From Siphonodentalium dalli (taxonomy: Eukaryota; Mollusca; Scaphopoda; Gadilida; Siphonodentaliidae): a DNA stretch of 64,000 nucleotides. This document shows, piece by piece, positions 11,320 through 22,155 of this stretch. The number at the start of each line of letters is the position of its first letter. Within the stretch, counting starts at the first letter, position 1. The DNA is taken from assembly GCA_032622095.1 (NCBI GenBank), contig CP136063.1, forward strand, positions 144,603,950 to 144,667,949, read 5' to 3'. The translations under genes were made by a program, and so were the position numbers. The notes under the pieces are model-generated. The model searched no databases and was not told where the DNA came from. It worked only from the letters and a program-made list of their open reading frames with translations.

Positions 11320-12440
11320 GGTCATTGAATCCAAGTCGGCCGCCAAAATTGAATATCTGACCTAGTAAATTTTAATTCGCAATTACTCAGGACGTTCATG
11401 TGATATTAAGTCGTGCGATATGTCATTCTATTGATAATTGAGTACTCCTTTTTTATGGGTATGAATAACTTTCATATATACAATATGGCCGCCGGAAGTG
11501 GAAAATATGACGCTTTTCACTAATATCTTCTAGATCAGTTTCTATTGTTTGGAACTGGTTGAGCATTATGACTTTTTGTTGTATTTTTTTTTATATTAAC
11601 AGATCATTGGTGCAAATAAATAAGTAATTATTTGGGGTTCTAACCCCTTCTGATCCCTCAAAAATTAGATTTTACAGAACGCGGTATAAAATTTCACCAA
11701 AAAAATCACAATTGGGTTTCCAGTCACATTTCAACAAGAAATTAGCAGAACTGTGGAATGTAAGTGAGGCAAACCATAACCCAATGAATATTCCAACTAA
11801 TAGGAACAAAAATTGCCACTTTGGCTCAAAATGGTCCCAAAAATGGCCGCCAAAATATGAAAATGGTAGATATTGCCGCAGTGTGCAATTGTTCTATTGT
11901 AACCAAGATATTGACAGAAATATTGGATTTTTCTCTTACAAAAGAAATTGGCAAAACAAAAATAACTTTTCAGGTTTGAACCATTTTTTCCCATATAAAA
12001 TGTAACTATCGTTGGTATGAAAGGTATTTATTGTTTTGATATATCTAAGATATGTCACACTAAGATCTTTTGTTACCAAATTACTCAAGATGGCTTCCAA
12101 AATGGTAACTAAATTGGTGAAAAGCAGATTTTTCACATACACGAAGAACACAATTATCTGCTGTTCGGAAAAGGTGGCAAAGTGTGACTCACTTGGTTAT
12201 TAGACATGTTAATTAATCGACTGATAACTAAGTATTCTATTCTGGTTGTCCCAGTACCTTATGAGGTATGAGAAATTAATTTTAAAGAATGCAGAATGGA
12301 ATTGTGCCAAAATTGTCCTTTGGGATTCTGGCCATGTTTTTGAAACGAAATGGGCAGAAATTTGAAACGGAACTGAGAGGGGCCATAATATTTGGCGACT
12401 CTAGTCCATTAACATCAAAATTTATCAACTAAAACATTGT
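11320..12440. repeat. Diverged repeat region with ATGGCCGCC motifs
   Basis: Blocks such as CGGCCGCCAAAATTGAATAT, ATGGCCGCCGGAAGTGGAAA, AAATGGCCGCCAAAATATGA and AAGATGGCTTCCAAAATGG recur every 150-300 bp, each followed by similar AT-rich text ending in TTTTCAC. About 11880-12120 is also present in inverted orientation at about 14868-15050. The ORF at 11712-12005 is a product of this repeat. Probably several decayed copies of one mobile element. Confidence 0.55.
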
Positions 12441-12757
12441 AAGGAAAATCGTTTAACATTTCCCACTCAGCTCGAATACCTTTTATAACACCATCGTTCT
12501 GCCACGAGGATTTTATGGGTCCGAATTCTTATGCGGTATATCTGCCACGAACGCAAACTCACTTGAAAAAACTCATCGCTTTTGTTTAAATTCAGGAGCT
12601 CCCGTATTGAAAGAGAACGGATGTTTGTTCTAGGGCTTCTCGGAACTGCACCGATCTTATCAAGTATAGACAAAAGAAATACTAAGCCTCTTTGGTTTTC
12701 TCTGTAGAACAGATACTGATAAAGCCTCAAAATTTTTCTATATCGCATCGAGAGGCA

Positions 12758-13168
12758 TATGAATGGGTACACAGCCATTCATTCCTCGTTCATTTCAGAA
12801 TTAATTGCCATTGTAGAGAAATATGATCTTATATCTCATTTCCTTCGAAGGATACTTGGAAACAATTAGTGACTCGCCAAATATCACATGTTCACGAAGA
12901 AGACTGGAAAACCCGTCTTGCCAGTGATAACTCCATGCTCAATTTCGCATATATTTATACGTCACTGAACATATCCCTACTCTGGTAAGCATGTAGATGT
13001 TATCCTAAACATAAATTCGAATTTCTGGAAGCATCAATGTTATTGGCAAAAGCAGTCTCCCTGGAGGATGGGTGTGTCAACATTGTGGCCAACCATATAC
13101 CAATATAGTAGAACACACAGTCCTCGATTGTTCGATCATCAACGAAGCAAGAGATGAAATTGGGTGAC
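12758..13168 (+). pseudogene. Retrotransposon reverse-transcriptase C-terminal fragment
   Basis: Forward translation, with at least one frameshift, gives ELIAIVEKYDLISHF, then WKQLVTRQISHVHEEDWKTR, then CQHCGQPYTNIVEHTVLDC. The last piece is the Cys-Cys-His-Cys knuckle (C-x2-C-x8-H-x4-C) found after the RT domain of many non-LTR elements, and W-K-x2-V ... W is the usual segment before it. The frame ends at a stop near 13168. Only this tail survives; no RT catalytic core is present. The minus-strand ORFs here are shadows. Confidence 0.55.
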
Positions 13169-13739
13169 ATACCTTGCTTCATTTAAATAGATCAGTTGTG
13201 CACAATTGATCAACTAATGGTATTTCTGTCTTGTATCCCATTGCGTGTTGTTGAGAAGATAAGTGACATTAATGCATTTGTCCTGTTCACAACACGCAGT
13301 AGTGTTAAAATGTGGAAACTCTAGCATAAACGCCTTAAAGAAATTACAGATGCGAACACGATCACTATCACGTGACGCATTACTCCACGACCTGTATATT
13401 GTCCCTTCGCTTTTCAACATATAAATACCCACCCCGTCCACATGCGATCCCAAATTTTGATTGGATCTCCCAAAGCCTTATATAAAGACCACAATGTTTA
13501 TTGATCTACCACAATGAACGAAGCAGCTTTAAATTTTATTGTGGACGAAACCTTGGTCCCTATATATTAGGACATGCAGCATTCTAGTCAAAATGGTTAA
13601 ACTGTCTCAAATTCTTACTGTATCTGACCATATACATGTATGCTATTCTTTTTATGTCAATTGTCCGCCATGACTCTCCGTTTACACTTGCGTATATGTT
13701 CGAGTTCATGCACGCAAGTACTACGAGCGAGCGTGTGTA

Positions 13740-13875
13740 TGGGTCTATGTACATGCGTGTATGTATATGTGTATGTATGCATGTGCGTATGTAGGTATGT
13801 GTGGGTGTTTGTACAACGGTGTGTGGGTGTTTGTACAACGGTGTGTGGTGTGTGTATGTGTGCTTGTGTGTTATT
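13740..13875. repeat. GTAT/GTGT-rich simple sequence
   Basis: Alternating purine-pyrimidine tract made of TGTATG, TGTGTG and two copies of GGTGTTTGTACAACGGTGTGTG. It yields low-complexity Val/Cys peptides that are not genes. Confidence 0.8.
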
Positions 13876-13984
13876 TATGTGTTTGATTGTCTTTGTGTTA
13901 AATATCTGTAAATACTAATTACCCTTGTAGTGTGTTCTTGTTCATTATCTGTAAGCTCTCTGTTTTACGGAGGAAATATATATA

Positions 13985-14860
13985 TATATATACCACACAC
14001 ATCCATACATCCATCAGTAACAATGCAGGCACGCCGGGAATACTTCATATCACTGACCATGACCATATCGTCACCATCTGTATACATATTCATCACATTC
14101 ATGATCATACATTCAACCATTGTATACATATTGACCTCACCATTGGTCGTACAGTCACTCCACTCCCCTGTATACCTATTGTCCACACCCATGGTCAAAT
14201 AGCCAAGCAAGATATACATATACACCCCACACATGCCCATAGAGTCACACCATGTATACATATGCACCTCGTCAATTGTCATATCGCAACTCGCTTTATA
14301 CAAATATCCTCACACATTGCCATACAGCGACACCTGTGTATACCTATACACCGACGTAACCATTAGTCACTATACAGTCACACCAGATAAACAACTACAC
14401 ACCTACACCTGACATATGACCATATAGTCACTCCATGCATACATATTCACCACATTCATTACCAGTCACTGCGTGTATACCTATTCACCCCACCATTGGA
14501 TATATGGTCATCCCCTGTATGCCTATTCGCCACACTCATGGCCATATAGCCACATGACATATACATATACACCCCACCATGACCACAGTCACTCTAGGTG
14601 TGCATATACAAATCACACATGACCACACAGCCCTTACAGATGTGCCGATACCCCACACACATGGCCACTCATACCTTCCAGACTTGCATATACACACAGG
14701 GCACGACAATTCAGCCAGTCGATGTATACTCATACACACCATCTATGATCATACAGCTACTTCATGTATACATATACGTCCACAATGGCAATATACATTC
14801 GTGACATATAAAAATATACATCCCACCAATTACCACAAGGGCACTCCCTATATACTCCAT
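13985..14860. repeat. Degenerate minisatellite, units of about 40-60 bp
   Basis: Repeated pattern CACC-CATGGCCATATAGTCAC-TCCATGTATACATATTCACC with many substitutions; at least fifteen units are readable. It keeps long open frames on both strands rich in His, Ile and Thr (13932-14366 and 14579-14899), which I attribute to the repeat. Confidence 0.8.
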
Positions 14861-15159
14861 TTTTACTCAAGTTGGTTGCCATTTTGGAAACCATCTTGAG
14901 TAAATTGGTCTATACACCTTAGTGTGACACATTTATAATAGATCAAAACAATAAACACCTTTCATATCAACGTTAGTTACATTTTACTTAGAAACATGGT
15001 CCAAACCTGAAAAGTTATTTTTGCCGATATTTATGTCAAGTTTGTGAGAGTAAAATCCAATATTTATGGTAATGTCAGTGGTTACAATACTAAGAATTAA
15101 CCAAGGCGAATCAGACATGTTAGTCTTCAATAGCTATAAGGAAGAATTGCATTCATCAA

Positions 15160-16895
15160 CCACAACTTGTAGTGGAGCGGACGGAACCGATTTCAGAAAG
15201 TTTAGTCCATCGGCACCACACACGGGCTTGTGATAGATCATTTTGAAGATTATGACATTCCGCATCGGATAGGACCCGGTGTGAAATATACAAATGATGC
15301 AAAAGATGATTTTTAGCTGATTAAGTGCCAAAATTCAGCAAAAATCCCTGTTTTTGTAAAATTCGGCAAAATGAGAAATAAAAGTATAGAAACGCGAACA
15401 TTTTGCGCTAAAATATTGTAGTCTACATACCTCTAGATATTTACTATGATAGTGGTACGATTTCTCTGATATAAAGAAGATTTTGTTTAGATTTATTGTA
15501 AAAATAGACAAAACAGCGCAATTTTTCATTTTTTTTGCCTCACTTAATGGGCGATAGATCAATATTGTTTTGACCAAGGATATCGTATATAGTCTAGAAA
15601 AGTGCGGATATATATACCGCATACGACAATATGCTGAATAGGCCATCATATTTAACACGTGATGTGTTATGTAAGTTTATTTCAACCCTCACCCCAAAAT
15701 TCAGCAAAAAAAAAATGTTTTAGGGAAATTCGGCACAAATTAATACAAAAGCACAGATATTCGGGATATGTTTGTGATATGATATAGCAGGTTACACACT
15801 TATAAATACAAAGTAATGAAATGCCATGATTGCGGTGATAGATGTAAAAATTTCTTAAATTTACGTGGAAAATAGACAAAAAATAATTCATTTTCAGTTG
15901 TTTCGCCCCTCTTAATAGGCGATTATTCAGTATTGCATTGAATGAACATCCCGTATATACTATAGAAACTTGTGGAAATATATACTGCATATGACTGTAA
16001 GATAATTATGTCATTATTTGCCATAGATGCTATGTGGTGGTAGATTGTGTCACCCCCACCCTAAAATTCAGAAGAAAAAAATCAGTTTTTAGAAATTTCG
16101 GTATGGCAGAATACAAAAGCACAACTCCGATTATTTTGTGCTATTATATTGAAGTATACCCACTTCGAGATATACATTCTGATAACGTCATGGTATCATT
16201 TACAGATGGCAAATTTCGGAGTTTTCTGATGAAAGTAGACCGAAAATCGTGAAATATAAACTTGTTTTGCCCCTCTACATGGGTGATAATTCAATTCCAT
16301 TTTGAACAATAATCCAGGACAAACATCAAGAATTGACGAGACACATAACGCATATGAATGTTTTCCGATTGTATCATCTTCTGTCGCATTTGTTTGGTTA
16401 CGTTATATTGCACCCATCGCCCCAACAATACAATACATTGCAAGATGAGACAAGCAAGGAATATTCCTATACACATTTATGCATTATACACATACCTTAT
16501 CAAGCTGAGGCGTTTGATATATAGTTACTTGAGTTGAAGAAATTACATCATTGTATATGTTTACTTCGCATAATATAGCTTCACAGTTGTATAAGATTAT
16601 ACGTATTGGGAGGTTTAGTTATTGTTAATAACCAGGTTCAGCCACAGTACATGTAACTTGTAACGTGTGTTGCCATTACCAACGAAATCATCTGACTCAC
16701 ATGACCATTCCGCTTACATGTACACCATCAAACAACCGTTTAGACGTTTTGTGTCAAATGTGCAGCATTGCGAAATGTGTATCAGAGGGGTGTCCAATCT
16801 TTATATCAATCGACGAATATGTGCTTAGTTAACTTTTGTTAAATTCTTCAGCAGCGATGACCACGCCGTTACTTTTCCCAAATGGGTTGTTGGTA
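15160..16895 (+). repeat. Left arm of a large (about 2 kb) inverted repeat
   Basis: Read in reverse complement, this arm matches 19592-21840 over essentially its whole length. Matching blocks include CACACACGGGCTTGTGATAG, ATTTACAGATGGCAAATTTC, ACTTTTCCCAAATGGGTTGT and the stretch before GTTGGTACGAC at the inner end. The arms differ by scattered substitutions and by one clean 0.5-kb insertion in the right arm. The spacer (16896-19591) holds a Ty3/gypsy relic. It may be the terminal repeat of a large element or an inverted duplication; neither is decided. Confidence 0.85.
15332..16320. repeat. Three diverged direct repeats of about 360 bp inside the left arm
   Basis: The phrases AAAATTCAGCAAAAA, TTCGGCA/TATGGCA ... 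ATACAAAAGCACA and then (C)CTCTTAATAGGCGAT recur at about 15332, 15691 and 16057. The order is kept but identity is moderate. ORFs on the minus strand (15335-15658, 15682-15990) align with each other only because the DNA repeats. The right arm carries the same series in the opposite orientation. Confidence 0.7.
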
Positions 16896-18030
16896 CGACT
16901 TCCTTTACAAACCGTAGGTCGTCTGCACCCTGTGACCGATGAAAGTCAAAGTTTGTTTGTATCTGGGTGCAGATATGTTCCCCAATGAGGTCGCATAGCC
17001 TACTCTTCTTCGATACACATAGAGGGTTTTTAGCGACCAATGGGCATGAACTACCCACGAGACGGCACAGCCATTAAGGTGAGCTCGCGATCTCACCACA
17101 TCTATTCATGGCTCAACCCTGCAAGTTGAGCCAATGGGTCGTGTTTGGAATGAACCTGCAGCCACCCGGGGCTTGATGTCCCCCCGTGGCTGCCACTTCC
17201 CTTTAATCATATAATATAATATTTGTTTTACATCAACAGTACTGTACAAACAGTATATACACTGTATTTCTGTGGCTCTCATATCTGGGAGTCATCATCC
17301 ACGACTTTGCCCAATGGGGACCTTCCCACAGTATTTGGGGTTTTAATGCGTCACGATCTTCTTGGTCACAGCAATCAAATCGAGCCTTGTCATGAAACTT
17401 GCGATGTTTTTTAATTCTATCTATCGTCCTTGAATCCCCCTTGGGGTACCATGGCGCCGTTTCTGGGTTGGGCCATATTTCTTGGAATATGATGAGGAAC
17501 AGATGCCGTAATATCTCCAAGGCCTTGGTCATTACATGTCGAATTTCTCTGACCATGTATGTCTTCCAATGTGTCACGAAGAATATATTTCTCCTGTGCA
17601 TTTGGTTTCACTTCAGGATAGGGTGGTTTTGGTTCAGCTCTTTGAAACTCATCCCCATTGTTTATGGTTGCAGAAACTACTGCTGTATTGCCATGTGATC
17701 ATAGAGACCCATAATAGGTTCGTTAAGCTTTCTGAGCATTTGTGAATGTCCAGACCTTCCAGGAGTCACATATGGTATATTCTGCCAATATCTGTGTTCT
17801 CTACGATAGCTGGTGCATGATCCGTGGTGCTTATCGTGGTATAAGTGGGCTCGTGATCCACAGTGTCAAAAGTTCCAATTCCTTCTGTGGAATTTGTGTT
17901 GATGTGTTCTGACAAGTGACGAGAAGATACTATCTCTGGCAGAGTTTCCGATGAGTTAGATGATACAACTCGGTAAGCCTTATTCGTTTCGTTGGACTCA
18001 ATGATCAGCAGCTCGTGTGCTACATCATTT
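16896..18030. other. Spacer of the inverted repeat, unassigned part
   Basis: This continues downstream of the gypsy protease relic on the minus strand. Minus-strand frames (for example 17233-17601) are open but show no convincing RT, RNase H or integrase motif, so I leave them unassigned. At 17040-17215 there is a short GC-rich stretch with GCTCAACCCTGCAAGTTGAGC, a perfect small hairpin. Confidence 0.35.
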
Positions 18031-18039
18031 ATGTAACAT

Positions 18040-19156
18040 ATGGTGTTTATCTTCCGATAAGTAGTCATACAGTTTCTTTGAGAGTATGGAAACTGTTGTT
18101 CCAGTACCAATCAGAAACCTCACTGGCTGCCCATAGAGATTGCAATCTAAATATAGCCCCACTCTTCAGAAGAGCTTACATGTATCTAACAAACTCGTTG
18201 GAGTTACGATGTCCACTTGTGTTCTGTTCGTTTCCCCTACCACGATAGGCATTATGACACATGTCGCGTGGATTGTGAGAAGTTCTGCATATGGTGCGTT
18301 CTTTGTATTCGTTTGTGTTATAATCAGGATTATCATTATAATTATGTCTCCACTGTCTATCGTCACCACAGTCCATCCAGGACTCATTTGTGTTACTCTT
18401 TTTCTCCTTGTTTTTGGTTCTCCCCTTTACACCTCTTCACATCAGTCAATATTTGTTTTTATCTCCTTCGTCTCAGAGATGGACTGTGATATCTGGGACG
18501 GTTGTGGGCTATTTTGAGTTTTCCCATTAGAACCAGTTTGGGGCTTCAGTTCATCTCTTATCTGTTTGAGTTCTTCAAACTCTATATTTTTGCTTTGTGT
18601 TGAGTCTGCTTCATTTACTGCCCTAGCATAGTATTTAGCCCTATGTTTGTCAGACTTGGCAAAAGCCTCTAATTCAACTGCATGTCTTATGCTCTCACCA
18701 AGAGAGCCCGGTCTTGCTTGTTTTGCCCTGAGCGTATGTCTGGACCATACAAACCACCAATGAATTGGTCCTTTGCCAAGGTGTCTCTCAATTCATGTGT
18801 TGCAGTATAATATAACATATTGGTCAGACGTCGGTAACTTCCCCCCTGCCCTTTGTCGTCGTGCACGCAATTGTACGATCTGGTCAGTCAGGCTTTTGGC
18901 AGCAAATCGGCCTTCTATTGCACCAACAAGAACTTTGTAGTCTCCTTCTTGTCCTAGGAGTAGGTCACCGAGTGTTCCTTGCGCCAATCATCTCATCAAT
19001 TTCCAATCCATGTATATTGGAACAAATTTCAAAGTGTGCTTGGTGATCTAACCATGATCTTGTGCCATTATAGCTATCTGGTGTCACAAATTGTTTCCGT
19101 TTTTCATCGGATTTTCTAGAACAATTTCGGTTCGGGTGGTATTTAGTGCAATGCAT
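18040..19156 (-). pseudogene. Ty3/gypsy-type retrotransposon relic: gag and protease
   Basis: In order on the minus strand, with stops and frameshifts between pieces: PDSYNGTRSWLDHQAHFEI (gag N-terminal signature), QGTLGDLL ... DYKVLVGAIEGRF, LRARRQRAGGKLP, LRDTLAKDQFI, then RHAVELEAFAKSDKHRAKYY. These are the successive conserved blocks of retrotransposon gag. After a degenerate Cys/His stretch comes a retropepsin-like piece, GQPVRFLIGTGTTVSILS. The active-site Asp-Thr-Gly reads Gly-Thr-Gly, so even intact it would be inactive. RT and integrase are missing or unrecognisable, and no LTRs were identified. Clearly a dead remnant inside the spacer of the large inverted repeat. Confidence 0.75.
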
Positions 19157-19591
19157 TACAATGCATGCCTACCGTAAATTATTATTTGCTGTGTTGGCAC
19201 TTGACAGCTTACGCATAATAACCTATTGCACGCATGAATTACGCATATGGTGCTACAGGTACATCACTAGAATACGTGTTCTTTCTATCAGTTGTCGATT
19301 TTCAATAGTTTCGAGAAACTCAAGTATATGGGCACGCGAGTGTTGCACGCATTCATCGAGTGTACAACTAACAATATTTATCATGTAAACAACAGAATTA
19401 AATACAAACATAACTATAGCACAATGCTGCGTGTGGCAAGAAGATTGAATGCAATGAACGGCACTATTTTCTCCCAAATGGACTCGCAGTCGTCAATTCT
19501 GTAAAAATGAGTTTAGACCGTACGAAACACATACGCCTACCATAAGCTATACTTGTAATTATTAAATGTATATTACTACTATAATAGTAGT

Positions 19592-21840
19592 TCGTACCAA
19601 CAACCCATTTGGGAAAAGTAACGGCGTGGTCACCGCTGCTGAAGTATTTAACAAAAGTTCACTAAGCACAGGTTCGTCGATTGATATAAAAATTGGACAC
19701 CCCACTGATACACATTTCGCAATGCTGCACATTTGACACAAGACGTCTAAACGGTTGAATGATGGTGTACGTGTAAGTGGAATGGTCATGTGAGTCGTGT
19801 GATTTCATTGGTAATGGCAACACACGTTACAAGTAACATGTACTGTGGCTGAACCTGGTTATTAACAATAACTAAACCTCCCAATACGTATAATCTTATA
19901 CAACTGTGAAGCTATATTATGCGAAGTAAACATATACAATGATGTAATTTCTTCAACTCAAGTAACTATCAAACACCCCAGCTTGATAAGGTATGTGTAT
20001 AATGCATAAATGTGTATAGGAATAGTCCGTGTTTGTCTCATCTTGCAATGTATTGCATTGTTGGGGCGATGGGTGCAACAACGTAACCAAACAAATGCGA
20101 CAGAAGATGATACAATCCGAAAACATTCATATGCATTATGTGTCTCGTCAACGCTTGAGAGTTTGTCCTGGATTATTGTTCAACATGGAATTGAATTATC
20201 ACCCATGTAGAGGGGCAAACAAGTTTATATTTCACGATTTTCGGTCTACTTTCATCAGAAAACTCCGAAATTTGCCATCTGTAAATGATACCATGACGTT
20301 ATCAGAATGTATATCTCGAAGTGGGTAGACTTCAATATAATAGCACAAAATAATCGGAGTTGTGCTTTTGTATTCTGCCATACCGAAATTTCTAAAACTG
20401 ATTTTGTTTCTTCTGAATTTTGGGGTGGGGTGACACAATCTACCACCACATATCATATATGGCAAATAATGACATCTTTATCCTACAAACATATGCAGTA
20501 TATATTTCCACAAGTTTCTATACTATATACGGGATGTCCGTTCAATGCAATACTGAATAATCGCCTATTAAAGGTACGGTTGGCCTTGGCGGTGGGTATC
20601 CTGTGAAAATATTTCCAACCGTCAAAAACCGCCACAAACAGAAAGAACATCAAAATGTAGACAGTCTTTGTCCGTATACAAATAAGAAATATCGCATAAA
20701 CAGTATGTTATTGTCATATGGTTGACCATTGTTATGTAAACAAAAGCATAAAAAGTTACTTTTCTGATGTTTGTTTATATTATGATGGTAAACATAAAGA
20801 GCGTTCTTTGTGGGTGAATTCCTGATATGGAACTAATAAAGAGCGTTTATGCCATTTGTGTGTGATTAGCCAGTAGCATTGTGCTGTCTTCTGTAACACA
20901 ATCAGGCTCTTGCTTAGGTACAATATAGTAGGTCTTTATGATAACATGCTGTTTACGCGATGGTCATGGTATATATGAACGAAACTGTATGCGTTTTACT
21001 GTTTTTTCTGTTTACGGTGATTGGAACAAATATGAATATTTTCGACAACCAAGGCCTCACGTGCCTTTAAGAGGGGCGAAACAACTGAAAATGAATGATT
21101 TTTTGTCTATTTTCCACGTAAATTTAAGAATTTTTTACATCTATCACCGCAATTATGGCATTTCATTGCTTTGTATTTATAAGTTTGTAACCTGCTATAT
21201 CATAGCACAAACATATCCCGAATATCTGTGCTTTTGTATTCATTTGTGCCGAATTTCCCTAAAACAGTGACTTTTTGCTGAATTTTGGGGTGAGGGTTGA
21301 AATAATTTTACATAACACATCACTTGTTAAATATGATGGCATATTCGGCATATTGTCGTATGCGGTATATATATCCGCACTTTTTTAGACTATATACGAT
21401 ATCCTTGGTCAAAACAATATTGATCTATCGCCCATTAAGTGAGGCAAAAAAATGAAAAATTACGCTGTTTTGTCTATTTTTACAATAAATCTAAAAAAAA
21501 ATCTTCTTTATATCAGAGAAATCGTACCACTATCATAGTAAATGTCTAGAGGTATATAGACTACAATATTTTAGCGGAAAATATTCGCGTTTCTGTACTT
21601 TTATTTATCATTTTGCCGAATTTTACAAAAACAGGTATTTTTGCTGAATTTTGGCACTTAATCAGCTAAAAATCATCTTTTGCATCATTTGTATACTTCA
21701 CACCGGATCCTATCCGATGCGGAATGTCATAACCGTCAAAATGATGTATCACAAGCCCGTGTGTGGTGCCGATGGACTAAACTCCTACTTCTAGTGGGCT
21801 TTTTGAGTTTGTCCGCTCTACTATTGTAAGCGATTGCATG
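19592..21840 (-). repeat. Right arm of the large inverted repeat
   Basis: Complement of 15160-16895, in opposite orientation, enlarged by a 495-bp insertion at 20572-21066. The match begins near TAGTAGTTCGTACCAAC at the inner end and fades after CCGATGGACTAAAC and GTCCGCTCTAC at the outer end. Confidence 0.85.
20572..21066. mobile_element. 495-bp TTAA-flanked element in the right arm (Kolobok- or piggyBac-like MITE)
   Basis: The uninterrupted left arm reads, in complement, CGCCTATTAAGAGGGGCG. The right arm reads CGCCTATTAA, then this insert, then TTAAGAGGGGCG. The insert therefore duplicated TTAA (20568-20571 and 21067-21070). Its ends AGGTACGGTTGGCCTTGG and CCAAGGCCTCACGTGCCT are inverted repeats with a few mismatches. 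TTAA duplications are made by piggyBac and Kolobok superfamilies; the AGG tip fits Kolobok (RGG) better than piggyBac (YYY). No transposase ORF. A diverged relative lies at 36450-36971. Confidence 0.85.
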
Positions 21841-22022
21841 GCACGCTGGGGCAATATCTACGATTTTCCATATTTTGGCGACCATTTTGGTTCCCATGAC
21901 TTGCAATATTCATGGGTAATCGTATGCCTCACCTACATAACACGTGACATTTTCTACTGATATTTTTTTTCGGAATAATTGTAAAATTGCTATGAATGAC
22001 CAGGACTGTCGGTAGACCATGT
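21841..22022. other. No recognised feature
   Basis: Contains TTGGCGACCATTTTGGTTCC, another variant of the ATGG-rich motif seen in several repeats here; otherwise unremarkable. Confidence 0.35.
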
Positions 22023-22155
22023 ACGTTATTTTCGTGGATTGATGGTAACATGGCGTGACAATGACAGCTTGGACCTATGTTCAACATCGTCGCTTCCGCT
22101 TCGCGACTCGGTTGAACAAAAACCCCATGTTACCGTCAATCCACGACAATAACGT
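22023..22155. repeat. Palindromic repeat
   Basis: ACGTTATTTTCGTGGATTGA at the left pairs with the complement at the right (TCAATCCACGACAATAACGT), followed inward by GGTAACATGG/CCATGTTACC and GTTCAAC/GTTGAAC blocks. The tip is GTCGC-TTCCGCTTC-GCGAC. A left-arm stretch around TGACAATGACAGCTTGG is partly unpaired. Confidence 0.85.

Noticed and set aside
13932-14366. 144-codon His/Ile-rich ORF
   Set aside because: Explained by the 40-60 bp minisatellite; ORFs also run through it on the opposite strand.
17233-17601. Possible integrase C-terminal domain on the minus strand (RKFHDKARF ... WEGPHWAKSW)
   Set aside because: A loose resemblance to the gypsy integrase tail only; no HHCC or DDE residues and no continuous alignment with the upstream protease. 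Not strong enough to call.
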